DNA of 64,000 nt from Sphingomonas sp. GTDB taxonomy: Bacteria; Pseudomonadota; Alphaproteobacteria; Sphingomonadales; Sphingomonadaceae. A program made the translations under genes and the position numbers. Location of the stretch: the NCBI GenBank assembly GCA_017418975.1, contig JAFOMG010000017.1:310001-374000 (forward strand), in the 5' to 3' direction. The notes beneath the pieces are model-generated. The model had not been told where the DNA came from. It was given only the letters and a program-made list of their open reading frames with translations, and did not search any database. Shown piece by piece: positions 18,211-27,955 of this stretch. Every line of letters starts with the position of its first letter. The first letter of the stretch is position 1.

Positions 18211-20862
18211 ATGACTTCGACCAACGATATCCGCCGTTCCTTCCTCGACTATTTCGAGGGCCAGGGTCATGCCCGCGTTCCCAGCGCCCCGCTGGTGCCG
18301 CACAACGACCCGACCCTGATGTTCGTGAACGCCGGCATGGTGCCGTTCAAGAATGTGTTCACCGGGCTGGAGAGCCGCCCCTATTCGACCGCGACCAGCT
18401 CGCAGAAATGCGTCCGGGCCGGCGGCAAGCACAATGACCTCGACAATGTCGGCTATACCGCGCGCCATCATACCTTCTTCGAAATGCTGGGGAATTTCTC
18501 CTTCGGCGATTATTTCAAGGAGCAGGCGATCACCCATGCCTGGACCCTGCTCACCAAGGTGTGGGGCATTTCGCCGGCCAGGCTGACCGCGACCGTCTAT
18601 CATACCGACGACCAGGCCTTCGAGTTGTGGAAGAAGATCGCCGGCCTGCCCGAGGAGCGGATCATCCGCATCCCGACCAAGGACAATTTCTGGGCGATGG
18701 GCTCGGACGGGCCGTGCGGGCCGTGCTCGGAGATCTTCTACGACCATGGCGACCATATCTGGGGTGGCCCGCCGGGATCGCCCGAAGAGGATGGCGACCG
18801 CTTCGTCGAGATCTGGAATCTCGTCTTCATGCAGTTCGTGCAGGAGAATGACGAGATCATCGGCGACCTGCCGCGCCCGAGCATCGACACGGGCATGGGT
18901 CTGGAGCGCGTCGCCGCCGTCCTCCAGGGCGTGCACGACAATTACGATACCGACACGTTCAGGGCGCTGATCGCCGAATCGGGCGCGCTGACCGGCGCTT
19001 CGACCACCGGCGAGAACCAGGCGAGCCATCGCGTGATCGCCGATCACCTGCGCTCCTCGGGCTTCCTGGTGGCGGACGGCGTGCTGCCGGCCAATGAAGG
19101 CCGCGGCTATGTGCTGCGCCGGATCATGCGCCGTGCGATGCGCCACGCCCATCTGCTCGGCGCCAAGGATCCGCTGATGCACCGCATGGTGCCGGCGCTG
19201 GTCGCCGAGATGGGCGCCGCCTATCCCGAGCTCGTCCGCGCCCAGCCGCTGATCGAGGCGACGCTGCTGCAGGAGGAGACGCGCTTCCGCCAGACGCTGG
19301 CGAACGGCCTGCGCCTGCTCGACGAGGCGACGCAGGGCATGGCCGAAGGCGATACGCTGCCGGGCGAGACTGCGTTCAAGCTCTACGACACATATGGCTT
19401 CCCCTATGACCTGACCGAGGACGCGCTGCGCGCCAACGCGATCGGCGTGGACCGCGCGGGCTTCGACGCGGCGATGAAGCGCCAGAAGGAAGCCGCGCGC
19501 GCCGCCTGGAAGGGCTCGGGCGAAAAGGCTTCGGAAGAGCTGTGGTATGATCTGGCCGACGAACTGGGCGGCACCGAGTTCACCGGCTATGCCGGCACCC
19601 AGGGCGAGGGCCAGGTGGTCGCGATCGTCAAGGAAGGAGCCAAGGTCGACCGGGCGGGCGCCGGCGACAGCGTGACGATCCTGACCAACCAGACGCCGTT
19701 CTACGCCGAGAGCGGCGGGCAGATGGGCGATGCCGGGGTGATCTGGAACGACAAGGCGAGCGCCGCGGTGGCCGACACGTCCAAGCCGCTCGGCCGCCTG
19801 CATGCGCACCATGCCAGGATCGAGAAGGGCGAGATCGCGGTGGGCGATGCCGTCCACCTCACCGTCGATGCCGATCGCCGCGACCGGGTGCGGGCCAACC
19901 ATTCGGCGACGCACCTGCTGCACGCGGCGCTGCGCAAGCGGCTTGGCGGGCATGTTACCCAGAAGGGCAGCCTGGTGGCGCCGGATCGGCTGCGCTTCGA
20001 TTTCTCCCACCCGTCGGCGCTCACGCCCGGGGAGATCGCCGACATCGAGGCCGATGTGAACGCGCAGATCCGCCACAACGGCGCGGTCGAGACGCGGCTG
20101 ATGACGCCCGACGACGCGATCGCCGCGGGCGCGATGGCGCTGTTCGGCGAGAAATATGGCGACGAAGTGCGCGTGCTCTCGATGGGGCTGGGCGAGGATG
20201 CGTCCTATTCGGTCGAGCTGTGCGGCGGCACCCACGTCAATGCGACCGGCGACATCGCGATCTTCAAGATCGTCTCGGAGAGCGCGATCCAGTCGGGCGT
20301 GCGGCGCATCGAGGCGCTGACCGGCGAAGGCGCGCGGCTGTGGCTGAACGCGCGCGACGAGCGGCTGCGCGAGGCCGCCGCGACGCTCAAGGCCAGCCCG
20401 GACGAAGTGCCGGCGCGGGTGGCGGCGCTGGTCGAGGAGCGCCGCAAGCTCGAGCGCGAGCTGGCCGATGCGAAAAAGGCGCTGGCGCTGGGCGGCGGCG
20501 GGTCTGCCCAGGCGGCGGGGCCGGAGCAGGTCGCGGGAATCAGCTTTATCGGCCAGGTGATCGACGGGCTGGAGCCCAAGGAACTGCGCGGCGCGGTCGA
20601 TGAGGCCAAGCAGCGCGTCGGCAGCGGCGTGGTCGCGCTGGTCGCGGTCAACGAGGGACGGGCTTCGGTCGCGGTCGGCGTGACGGAGGGCGTGCCGGCC
20701 AATGCCGTGGACCTGGTCAAGGTCGCCGTGGCGGTGCTGGGCGGGCAGGGTGGCGGCGGCCGGCCCGACATGGCCCAGGGCGGCGGCCCGGACGGCGACA
20801 AGGGCGCTGCGGCGCTCGACGCGGTCAAGGCCGCGCTGGCCGAGGCGACCGCGGCGGCCTGA
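18211..20862 (+). CDS. alaS: Alanyl-tRNA synthetase
   Basis: The 883-residue class II synthetase charges tRNA-Ala. It has the catalytic core ([35 protein letters not shown]), the editing domain zinc site HSATH (His564, His568) and CGGTHV (Cys671), and the C-Ala domain with [12 protein letters not shown] near the end. Length is standard for the family. It ends 18 bases before a convergent gene. Confidence 0.99.
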   Translation: MTSTNDIRRSFLDYFEGQGHARVPSAPLVPHNDPTLMFVNAGMVPFKNVFTGLESRPYSTATSSQKCVRAGGKHNDLDNVGYTARHHTFFEMLGNFSFGDYFKEQAITHAWTLLTKVWGISPARLTATVYHTDDQAFELWKKIAGLPEERIIRIPTKDNFWAMGSDGPCGPCSEIFYDHGDHIWGGPPGSPEEDGDRFVEIWNLVFMQFVQENDEIIGDLPRPSIDTGMGLERVAAVLQGVHDNYDTDTFRALIAESGALTGASTTGENQASHRVIADHLRSSGFLVADGVLPANEGRGYVLRRIMRRAMRHAHLLGAKDPLMHRMVPALVAEMGAAYPELVRAQPLIEATLLQEETRFRQTLANGLRLLDEATQGMAEGDTLPGETAFKLYDTYGFPYDLTEDALRANAIGVDRAGFDAAMKRQKEAARAAWKGSGEKASEELWYDLADELGGTEFTGYAGTQGEGQVVAIVKEGAKVDRAGAGDSVTILTNQTPFYAESGGQMGDAGVIWNDKASAAVADTSKPLGRLHAHHARIEKGEIAVGDAVHLTVDADRRDRVRANHSATHLLHAALRKRLGGHVTQKGSLVAPDRLRFDFSHPSALTPGEIADIEADVNAQIRHNGAVETRLMTPDDAIAAGAMALFGEKYGDEVRVLSMGLGEDASYSVELCGGTHVNATGDIAIFKIVSESAIQSGVRRIEALTGEGARLWLNARDERLREAAATLKASPDEVPARVAALVEERRKLERELADAKKALALGGGGSAQAAGPEQVAGISFIGQVIDGLEPKELRGAVDEAKQRVGSGVVALVAVNEGRASVAVGVTEGVPANAVDLVKVAVAVLGGQGGGGRPDMAQGGGPDGDKGAAALDAVKAALAEATAAA

Positions 20863-20880
20863 GCCGCCGCGGAGCGCCGT

Positions 20881-21393
20881 TCACATCCCCGGTGCCCAGC
20901 CGTCCTCGGACGAGACCCATAGAGCGCGCTGGTTCATGTCGGCGCGGACAAGGCCGTCGATCGTGATGTCGGACACGATGCCGTCGCCATCGACCTTGTC
21001 GCGATAGCAGCGCTTCCTGCCGGCAAGCGGCTGGAGCGCGAGCATCAGCCGCTCGCGGACCGAGCTTTCCACCGCCGGGGCGAGCGGTGCCCCGTCCTTG
21101 CTGAGCCGGCCCGACGTGAAGTCGACCGGGCGGACGGTCGAGCAGACGGCGCCGTCCTCGATCCGGCCCGCGGTCTGATATTCGAGCAGGATCGTCGGCT
21201 CGGTGGAGACGACGCCGGTGACCACGGCTTCGAAGCGGCCGTCCTCGTGCACCGTGTAGCGCACCATGGTGGCGCAGGTGCGCGCATGCGCGTCCGGGCC
21301 GATGCAGCGGATCTTTCCGGCACGGGCCGGGTCGAGAGCGTCGGCGGCGGGGAGCGGCGCGGCGGCGGCGAGGAGGAGCAGGGTCGCGATCAT
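20881..21393 (-). CDS. Secreted protein, second of two tandem paralogues
   Basis: A 170-residue protein with a cleavable signal peptide (MIATLLLLAAAAPLPAADA) and six cysteines in the mature part, suited to disulfides in the periplasm. It aligns along its length with its upstream neighbour: ARAGKIRCIGPD vs ARAGQYQCVVPN, VCSTVRPVDFTSG vs FCETVKLADFEAG, and DITIDGLVRADMNQRALWV vs ETTIDGAARPDLGQKFIWV. A GTG two codons earlier overlaps the neighbour's stop; I prefer the ATG. No family is recognised. Confidence 0.75.
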   Translation of the reverse strand: MIATLLLLAAAAPLPAADALDPARAGKIRCIGPDAHARTCATMVRYTVHEDGRFEAVVTGVVSTEPTILLEYQTAGRIEDGAVCSTVRPVDFTSGRLSKDGAPLAPAVESSVRERLMLALQPLAGRKRCYRDKVDGDGIVSDITIDGLVRADMNQRALWVSSEDGWAPGM

Positions 21394-21395
21394 GG

Positions 21396-21908
21396 TCACA
21401 TTCCCAGGCCGTAGCCGTCCTTCTCGCCGACCCAGATGAACTTCTGGCCGAGATCGGGGCGGGCGGCACCATCGATGGTAGTCTCGTTGAGCAGCAGGCC
21501 GTCCTCGGCGGGCTTGATCGCGGAGCAGACGGTCTTGCCGTCGAGCGCCGCGACGACCGCGGTGAGCTGGCTCTTCACCGCGGTCGCGGTCGCCGCATCG
21601 GCCGGCTTGCCGTTCGCCATCACCGTGCCCGCCTCGAAATCGGCTAGCTTCACCGTCTCGCAGAACTTGCCGTCCGCCACCGTGCCGCGGGTCCGCACCT
21701 CCATCGTGATCAGCGGCGAGGGAGCGAGGAACAGGCGAGTGACCGCTTCATAGCTGCTGCCGGCGATCTTGTAGCTGGTGGTGCCGAGGCAGGTCTTCTT
21801 CTCCCGATTGGGCACGACGCACTGATACTGGCCGGCGCGGGCGGGCGCGACGGGATCGGCGGTCTGGCCGGCGGCGGCATGCGCGAGGAGCAGCAGGCTG
21901 AGGAACAT
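21396..21908 (-). CDS. Secreted protein, first of two tandem paralogues
   Basis: A 170-residue protein with signal peptide MFLSLLLLAHAAAGQTA and four mature cysteines, including FCETVKL and TVCSAIKP. It is the same length as the downstream paralogue and shares its layout, so the pair arose by tandem duplication. The ATG at 21908 is preferred to an upstream TTG. The function is unknown; secretion and disulfides suggest an envelope or extracellular role. Confidence 0.75.
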   Translation of the reverse strand: MFLSLLLLAHAAAGQTADPVAPARAGQYQCVVPNREKKTCLGTTSYKIAGSSYEAVTRLFLAPSPLITMEVRTRGTVADGKFCETVKLADFEAGTVMANGKPADAATATAVKSQLTAVVAALDGKTVCSAIKPAEDGLLLNETTIDGAARPDLGQKFIWVGEKDGYGLGM

Positions 21909-21981
21909 CGTCAATATTCTCCGAACGGGAACAGGTGCCTGAAATGCGCCCGGCCGGCGCGGGCGGCAAGCGCAATCGGCC

Positions 21982-23781
21982 TCAGGCCGGCGCGTCCGCC
22001 TCCTCGCCGCCGCCCTTGTCGACGCGCACCCGGCGGAAGCGCGGCTCGCGATCCATGCCGGCGACTTCCTTGATCTTCTTGCGCATCTCGTCCCGCTTCT
22101 CGTGGATCGAGGCGATCACCGGGCCCACGGCGAGCCCGAGATCGACCAGCACCACTTCGGAGAGCTGGAGCGAGCTTTCCAGCGCCTCGGGCACCGCTTC
22201 GCTGGCACCGGCGCGATAGAGCTCGGCGGCGTGGCCGGAATCGCGGGCGCGGGCGATGATCGGCAGGTTGGGCACCCAGCCGCGCACTCGCTTGGCAAGG
22301 CGCACGGTGAGCACCGGATCGTCCATGGTGAGGACCAGCGCCTTGGCATGGCCGAGGTTGAGCTTGTCGACCAGCTCGGAGCGGGTGACGTCGCCGAACA
22401 GCACGTTATAGCCGCCGCGCCGCGCCGCGTTGACATTGTCGATATCGGCGTCGACGCCGATATAGGGCAGGTTGTGGCGGCGCAGCATGTCCGCCACGGT
22501 GCGGCCGACCCGGCCGAAGCCGATGATGACGGTGCCGTTCTGCACTTCCTCGAGCGCGGGGTCGGACGCCTCCTCCATCTTCGAGCGCTCGATCAGCTGC
22601 GCGACGGCGCTCCCCGCCTTGGCGAGCAGCGGCGTGGCGGTGAGGCCGATCGCGGTGACGGTGGTCCAGAAGGCCGCGGTGCTCGGGCTGATCAGTCCCG
22701 CCGCCCCGGCCACGCCAAGCACGATCAGCGTGGTCTCGGAGGGGCTGGCCATCAGCACCCCGGCTTCCGCGGCGGTGCCGGCGCGCGCGCCCGAGAGGCG
22801 GAGCAGGCCGGTCGTCACCGCAGCCTTGACCAGCATCACCAGCAGCGAGGCACCGAGCAGCGGCGCCCAGTTGTGGACGATGAAGTCCAGGTCCAGCCGC
22901 ATGCCCACGGTGATCAGGAACACGCCGAGCGCCAGGCCCTTGAACGGCGCGGTGATCGCTTCGACCTCGCCATGATATTCGGTCTCGGCGATCAGCAGGC
23001 CCGCGATCAGCGCGCCGACGATCGGCGAGAGGCCGGCCGCGCTGGTGGCGAGGCTGGCGACGATAACCACCAGCAGGCTGGCGGCGAGGAACAGCTCGGG
23101 GCTCTTGGTGCGCGCCGCCTGGGCGAACATGCGCGGCAGCAGCATGCGCCCGCCGACGAACAGGATCGCGACCGTGGCGAGGCCGAAGCCGAGCGTCACG
23201 GCGAGCTTGATCCAGCCGGCTTCGCCGCCCGCCGCGGGGGCGAGCGCGCCGAGCAGGAAGATGATCGGGACGAGCGCGAGATCCTCGAACAGCAGCATCG
23301 CGAAGGCGGCGCGGCCGACCGCGCTGGTGGTGCCGGCGATCGGCAGCACGATCGCGGTGGAGGACAGCGCCAGCGCCAGGCCGAGCCCGATCGCGCCGCC
23401 GGTGCTGAGCCCGGTGAGATAGAGGACGGCGGCGAGGATGAGCCCGGCGCCGAGCAGCTCGGTCGCGCCCACGCCGAAGACGAGGGTGCGCATCGACCAT
23501 AATCGCTTGAACGACAGCTCGAGGCCGATCGAGAACAGTAGCAGGATGATGCCGAACTCGGCGAACGGCTCGATCGCATGCGCGTCCGAGATGGTGATGT
23601 GATAGAGCCAGGGATTGGTGGGCACGAGGCTGCCTAGGCCGAACGGGCCGACCAGCGCGCCGACCAGGATGAACCCGATCACCGGACTGATCCGGACGCG
23701 CGCGAAGGCAGGGATGACCAGCCCGGCGGCGCCGAGGATCACCAGCGTGTCGCTGAGGCCGCTATTGCCGAGGTTCAGCAT
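21982..23781 (-). CDS. Monovalent cation:proton antiporter, KefB/KefC type (CPA2 with TrkA-N)
   Basis: A 599-residue protein. Residues 1 to about 390 form the CPA2 membrane domain with about 12 hydrophobic segments (e.g. VIGFILVGALVGPFGLG and FAMLLFEDLALVPIIFLLG). Residues about 410-560 are a TrkA-N/RCK nucleotide-binding domain with GFGRVGRTVADML and the following acidic VDAD. The protein ends in a charged tail. It should exchange K+ or Na+ for H+ under redox or electrophile control. The start at 23781 (MLNLGNSGL) follows the family; upstream in-frame residues are not membrane-like. Confidence 0.93.
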   Translation of the reverse strand: MLNLGNSGLSDTLVILGAAGLVIPAFARVRISPVIGFILVGALVGPFGLGSLVPTNPWLYHITISDAHAIEPFAEFGIILLLFSIGLELSFKRLWSMRTLVFGVGATELLGAGLILAAVLYLTGLSTGGAIGLGLALALSSTAIVLPIAGTTSAVGRAAFAMLLFEDLALVPIIFLLGALAPAAGGEAGWIKLAVTLGFGLATVAILFVGGRMLLPRMFAQAARTKSPELFLAASLLVVIVASLATSAAGLSPIVGALIAGLLIAETEYHGEVEAITAPFKGLALGVFLITVGMRLDLDFIVHNWAPLLGASLLVMLVKAAVTTGLLRLSGARAGTAAEAGVLMASPSETTLIVLGVAGAAGLISPSTAAFWTTVTAIGLTATPLLAKAGSAVAQLIERSKMEEASDPALEEVQNGTVIIGFGRVGRTVADMLRRHNLPYIGVDADIDNVNAARRGGYNVLFGDVTRSELVDKLNLGHAKALVLTMDDPVLTVRLAKRVRGWVPNLPIIARARDSGHAAELYRAGASEAVPEALESSLQLSEVVLVDLGLAVGPVIASIHEKRDEMRKKIKEVAGMDREPRFRRVRVDKGGGEEADAPA

Positions 23782-23959
23782 GGAGCGGGGGCTCCGCCGG
23801 CCTTCGCGAATCCCGCGCCTGGGCGGCAACGAGAATCGGCTCGAACCGGAGCCGATTTCGCCGGGATATGCGTGCTGGGGGAGATTCTGACCATGCGGCA
23901 AAGGGCAGCATGGCGGGCCCCATATTGCAAGGCTGGAAGCGCCGGGAATCGCGCCATAA

Positions 23960-24544
23960 TCAGGGATTGGCCGCGATCAGCTTCTCCAGATAGGTCCGCG
24001 GCGTGTCGACTGCGCTTCGCGCCGGAACCCGGAGCCCCGCCGGCGCGAGCGCGTCGGCGACGCGGACGGCGAAATCGATGCAGTCATTCCCATTGAGCGA
24101 ATAGCGCTCGAGCGCCGCCGCCGTCTCGTTCGAAAAGCCGAGCGCGGTCAGGGTCGGACGCGCGGCCGCGACCGCGCGATCATAGGCTGCCCGGTCCACC
24201 TTCAGGTTCAGGCAGGCCTGTTTGAGATGGGTGTAGCGCTCCTCCATCTGCGCGCCGGCCACCGGCCTTCCCCCGAAATAGGTGAAGGCGGCGCCGGCAG
24301 GGCTCGTGCCGGCGGCGACGGTGTGCCCGACCGCGCGGAAGCTGCGTCCGCCGCCGGGGCGCGTGGCGGAGAAAGTGACGAAGCTGTGGCCCGGGAACCC
24401 GAAGGCATCCGGGCTGGGGCGCACGCAGAAGCCGATCTCGGTCTCGCCGCTCGCACTGCTCATCGTGCGAAGGTCCTTGTCGCGCGCCAGGGCCGGCGTC
24501 GTGAACAACACCAATCCTAGAAGCATGCCGATCGACTTGCGCAT
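23960..24544 (-). CDS. Secreted small protein following the cysteine-repeat gene
   Basis: A 194-residue protein with signal peptide MRKSIGMLLGLVLFTTPALA. The mature part includes GFPGHSFVTFS near the start and GNDCIDFAVRVADAL near the end. The combination of His in GHSFV and Cys in NDCIDFA recalls NlpC/P60-like or DUF4105-like cysteine enzymes, but I cannot confirm a full triad. GGAGG lies five bases before ATG 24544. It begins about 13 bases after the stop of the cysteine-repeat gene, so the two are likely one operon and may act together outside the cytoplasm. Confidence 0.7.
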   Translation of the reverse strand: MRKSIGMLLGLVLFTTPALARDKDLRTMSSASGETEIGFCVRPSPDAFGFPGHSFVTFSATRPGGGRSFRAVGHTVAAGTSPAGAAFTYFGGRPVAGAQMEERYTHLKQACLNLKVDRAAYDRAVAAARPTLTALGFSNETAAALERYSLNGNDCIDFAVRVADALAPAGLRVPARSAVDTPRTYLEKLIAANP

Positions 24545-24557
24545 CATGTCCTCCATT

Positions 24558-26516
24558 TCAGCACCAGGGCAGGCAGATCCTCTTGCCGCCGATCCGGACC
24601 TTCGGCGCCCGGAGCAGCTGGCTCGGCCTGTTGAACACCGAGTTGGGCCCGCCGAAGATCTGCCCGGGATTGCGCACGAAAGAGTTCGAACCGCCAAAGA
24701 TCTGTCCGGGATTGCGGACGAAGCTGTTGTCGCCGCCCCAGATCTGCCCGGGGTTGTTGATCAGCGAGTTCGGCCCGCCGGCGATCTGGCCCATGGTCCG
24801 GCGCACCCAGCCATTCTTCCCCACAAGATCGTTGGAATCGCCGAAACAGCCCTTGCCGCCGACTCCGTCGCTCAGGCACTTGGTCAATTCGCGCAAGGTC
24901 AGGCGCGAGGCGATGCAGCCGGCCGCCGCATAGGGCTGCCCGCCGGTTCCGACCACGCACTGCACGGCGATCTGCTGCTCGGGGTTGAGCTGGAGATTGA
25001 ACATGTTCGCGGCGGCGCAACCGAGCATCACGCTGCCGTCGCCGCCCGATTCCGCGGCGCAGCGCAGGGCGATCTGCTGCTCGCGGCTCAGATTCTTGCC
25101 GAACAGCGTCTCGGCCGCGCATCCCGCGAACCTGCCCTTGTCGCCATTGGCGCTGGCCGCGCACCCCAGCACGGCCCGCTCGCGCTCGCCCAGTCCGTTG
25201 GCCAGATAGGCCGATCCCGCGCAGGTCGCGAAGCTGGCCGAGTCCCCGTTGCTGCGCATGGCGCAGCGGGCGACGATACGCTGATCTTCGGACATCGAGA
25301 TGCCGGCATTCGGCGCCGCGCAGGTGGCGAAGCTGGTCACGTCACTCGCGCCGACCGCGCAATCGAGCACCGCTTGCTGCTGGCGCGACAGGAAGCGCGG
25401 CGCCGCGCAAGCGACGAACGCCTCGCTATTGGCGCCCGACGATGCCGCGCAGGCGAGCACCGCCTGTTCGTTCGGACCGAGCGCCCCCGCCGCGAACTGG
25501 CCGCCGGCGCAGGCGGCGAACCGCTGCGCGTCGCCCCTGGTCCGGAAGGCGCAATCGGCGAGGATCTTCTGATCCTCGGAAACGCGGATGCCCAGCTGCG
25601 GCGCCGCGCATTTGCCGAAAGCCGTCACATCGCTGCTGGATACCGCGCAATCCAGCACCGCCTGCTCGTTCTGCGGCAGGATGACCTGCTGGCCCACGCA
25701 ACCGGCAAAGGCGCCGACGTCGAGGGCGACGCGCTGCGCGCAGGCAGCTGCCAGCGCCTGCGGCGTGTTCAGTCCGCCGGGAAGGCCGAACGTGCCGGCG
25801 CCGGGGATTGGCGTCATGCCCAGCTGATCGAGGCCGACCTGCCCGACCATCGGGCACGGCATCATGCCGAACGGCCCGTTGCAGTTCGGCCCGGCGATCC
25901 CGCTCCCTCCCACCGCCTGGACCTGGCGGAGATTGAACGGATTCATCGGCATCGATGCAGTCGCCTGCATGAGATAGAGGCGAACCGCCTCGCACGATCC
26001 GGGACCGAGCGGACCCGCGCAGATCGGGCCGACACCGGGCACGTTGCCGATCACCTGCAGCTGGATCTGCTGCTGCGCCAGTTCCTGCATCGCGATCCAG
26101 CGGGCGACGGCGACGCACGGCCCCGGGCCGAGCGGGCCGGCGCAGATCTGGCCCTGGATGGGGTCGAAACCCGTGCGCATGAGCTGGGGGAAGATCTGCG
26201 TCGCGCGCATCTCTATCGGAATCTGGCGCTGCACGATTTCGCAGGGTGCGGCGCCGAGCCCGGGAAGGCCCGCGCAGATCGGGCCGAGATTGGGATCGAT
26301 CCCGATTTGCGTGAGGGGCGGCAGCGCCACGGGCGGCCCGGGAAACGGCACCGAACCCGGAAAGGGCGCCGGCGCGGGCAGCGGTCCCGGCGAGGGGAAG
26401 GGCTGCGGAAAGGGCGCTGGCTGGAATGGGCCCGGAAAGGGCTGCGCGGCGGCAGGCAGGGCCGCGGCGACGAGCAGCGTGAGCGCTGCCGCCAACTGGC
26501 GCAACGAACTGAGCAT
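24558..26516 (-). CDS. Secreted cysteine-rich repeat protein, 652 aa
   Basis: A signal peptide (1-24, ending PAAAQ) is followed by a Pro/Phe-rich linker (25-67). Next come four units of the form ICAGPLGPGxC (75-92, 118-134, 160-175, 205-221). Nine cysteine-pair units follow between residues 250 and 540 (Cys spacing 13-14 inside and 16-20 between units). The C-terminus carries four copies of NPGQIxGGxNSFV-like sequence and the end CLPWC. There are 30 cysteines in total. No known enzyme motif is seen. It looks like an extracellular or envelope scaffold stabilised by disulfides. It leads a probable operon with a 194-residue secreted protein. Confidence 0.8.
   Translation of the reverse strand: MLSSLRQLAAALTLLVAAALPAAAQPFPGPFQPAPFPQPFPSPGPLPAPAPFPGSVPFPGPPVALPPLTQIGIDPNLGPICAGLPGLGAAPCEIVQRQIPIEMRATQIFPQLMRTGFDPIQGQICAGPLGPGPCVAVARWIAMQELAQQQIQLQVIGNVPGVGPICAGPLGPGSCEAVRLYLMQATASMPMNPFNLRQVQAVGGSGIAGPNCNGPFGMMPCPMVGQVGLDQLGMTPIPGAGTFGLPGGLNTPQALAAACAQRVALDVGAFAGCVGQQVILPQNEQAVLDCAVSSSDVTAFGKCAAPQLGIRVSEDQKILADCAFRTRGDAQRFAACAGGQFAAGALGPNEQAVLACAASSGANSEAFVACAAPRFLSRQQQAVLDCAVGASDVTSFATCAAPNAGISMSEDQRIVARCAMRSNGDSASFATCAGSAYLANGLGERERAVLGCAASANGDKGRFAGCAAETLFGKNLSREQQIALRCAAESGGDGSVMLGCAAANMFNLQLNPEQQIAVQCVVGTGGQPYAAAGCIASRLTLRELTKCLSDGVGGKGCFGDSNDLVGKNGWVRRTMGQIAGGPNSLINNPGQIWGGDNSFVRNPGQIFGGSNSFVRNPGQIFGGPNSVFNRPSQLLRAPKVRIGGKRICLPWC
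24627..24794 (-). repeat. Four C-terminal GQI-GG-NS repeats
   Basis: Residues 575-630 hold MGQIAGGPNSLI, PGQIWGGDNSFV, PGQIFGGSNSFV and PGQIFGGPNSVF in tandem with a period of 14 residues (42 bases). Confidence 0.8.
24897..25769 (-). repeat. Nine cysteine-pair units with a 96-residue super-repeat
   Basis: Cysteines fall at 259/273, 290/303, 322/336, 356/370, 386/399, 418/432, 452/466, 486/500 and 520/534. Units 2-4 and 5-7 match each other at exactly 96-residue offset (for example SSDVTAFGKCAAP vs ASDVTSFATCAAP, and RVSEDQKILADCA vs SMSEDQRIVARCA), showing a block duplication of about 288 bases. Confidence 0.8.
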
Positions 26517-26619
26517 GATTTCCCCCCTCGATCATCCTCTTGATCGGGAGGGATGGTAGATTCATCTCAAGGGCGGTGACAATCGCTCATTTGCACCGAG
26601 ATGAAGGTTAACCTTCCGG

Positions 26620-26645
26620 CCTCCGGCACCCGGGGGTGCCGGAGG
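26620..26645 (-). terminator. icd terminator hairpin
   Basis: CCTCCGGCACCC (26620-26631) and its exact complement (26634-26645) form an 11-12 bp stem ten bases beyond the icd stop. No long U-tract follows. Confidence 0.75.
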
Positions 26646-26655
26646 TGGATATGCC

Positions 26656-27876
26656 TTACGCCCAGGCGGCCATCTTCGCTTCGAGATTCTCGCGGATCGC
26701 CTCGAAGAACTGCTCGGTGGTCATCCAGGGCTGGTCCGGGCCGATCAGGATGGCGAGATCCTTGGTCATCTTGCCGCTCTCGACGGTCTCGATGCAGACC
26801 TGCTCCAGCGTCTCGGCGAACTTGGTGACGTCCGGCGTGTTGTCGAACTTGCCGCGGAACGACAGGCCCTGCGTCCAGGCGAAGATCGACGCGATCGGGT
26901 TGGTCGAGGTCGCCTTGCCCTGCTGGTGCATGCGATAGTGGCGGGTGACGGTGCCGTGCGCCGCCTCCGCCTCGATCGTCTTGCCGTCCGGCGACATGAG
27001 GACCGAGGTCATCAGGCCGAGCGAGCCGAAGCCCTGGGCCACGGTGTCCGACTGGACGTCGCCGTCATAATTCTTGCAGGCCCAGACGAACTTGCCCGAC
27101 CACTTCAGCGCCGAGGCGACCATGTCGTCGATCAGGCGGTGCTCGTAGACGATGCCGGCATCCTTGAACTTCTGCGCGAACTCGGCGTCGAAGGTCTCCT
27201 GGAACAGGTCCTTGAAGCGGCCGTCATAGGCCTTGAGGATCGTGTTCTTGGTCGAGAGGTAGAGCGGCCAGCCGCGGTCGAGCGCATAGTTCATGCTCGC
27301 CTTGGCGAAGTCGCGGATCGACTCGTCGAGATTGTACATGCCCATGGCGACGCCGGCGGCGGGGAAGTCGAACACTTCATATTCGAGCTCGTCGCCATTG
27401 ATGCCGACCCACTTCATCGTGAGCTTGCCGGCGCCGGGCACCTTGAAGTCGGTCGCGCGATACTGGTCGCCGAACGCGTGGCGGCCGACGACGATCGGGT
27501 CGGTCCAGCCCGGAACCAGGCGGGGAACGTTCTTGATCACGATCGGCTCGCGGAACACGACGCCGCCCAGGATGTTGCGGATCGTGCCGTTCGGCGACTT
27601 CCACATCTTCTTGAGGCTGAATTCCTCGACACGGGCCTCGTCCGGCGTGATCGTGGCGCACTTCACGCCGACGCCGTACTGCTGGATCGCCTTGGCCGAA
27701 TCGATGGTGACCTGGTCGTCGGTCGCGTCGCGGTTCTCGATCGAGAGGTCGTAATATTTCAGCTCGACGTCGAGATAGGGGAGGATCAGGCGCTCGCGGA
27801 TCCACTGCCAGATGATCCGCGTCATTTCGTCGCCGTCGATCTCCACGACGGGCGTTGCAACCTTGATCTTCGCCAT
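26656..27876 (-). CDS. icd: NADP-dependent isocitrate dehydrogenase
   Basis: The 406-residue homodimeric type II enzyme of the TCA cycle oxidises isocitrate to 2-oxoglutarate with NADP. Diagnostic stretches include [14 protein letters not shown], the substrate loop [20 protein letters not shown], the metal-binding [19 protein letters not shown] and [11 protein letters not shown]. This is the eukaryotic-like form common in Alphaproteobacteria, not the E. coli type I. It is a single gene with its own terminator. Confidence 0.98.
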   Translation of the reverse strand: MAKIKVATPVVEIDGDEMTRIIWQWIRERLILPYLDVELKYYDLSIENRDATDDQVTIDSAKAIQQYGVGVKCATITPDEARVEEFSLKKMWKSPNGTIRNILGGVVFREPIVIKNVPRLVPGWTDPIVVGRHAFGDQYRATDFKVPGAGKLTMKWVGINGDELEYEVFDFPAAGVAMGMYNLDESIRDFAKASMNYALDRGWPLYLSTKNTILKAYDGRFKDLFQETFDAEFAQKFKDAGIVYEHRLIDDMVASALKWSGKFVWACKNYDGDVQSDTVAQGFGSLGLMTSVLMSPDGKTIEAEAAHGTVTRHYRMHQQGKATSTNPIASIFAWTQGLSFRGKFDNTPDVTKFAETLEQVCIETVESGKMTKDLAILIGPDQPWMTTEQFFEAIRENLEAKMAAWA

Positions 27877-27955
27877 TGCTCGCTTGTCCTTTTAAGGGGG
27901 TTTGGCGAGCGTCTAGGAGGATGGGGCGGGGGGATCAAGCACCCCGCGCCGGCCG

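Noticed and set aside
24627..25769. Regular repeats considered as a CRISPR array
   Set aside because: The repeats are in-frame protein repeats with diverged DNA; no constant direct repeat with unique spacers and no cas genes in the window.
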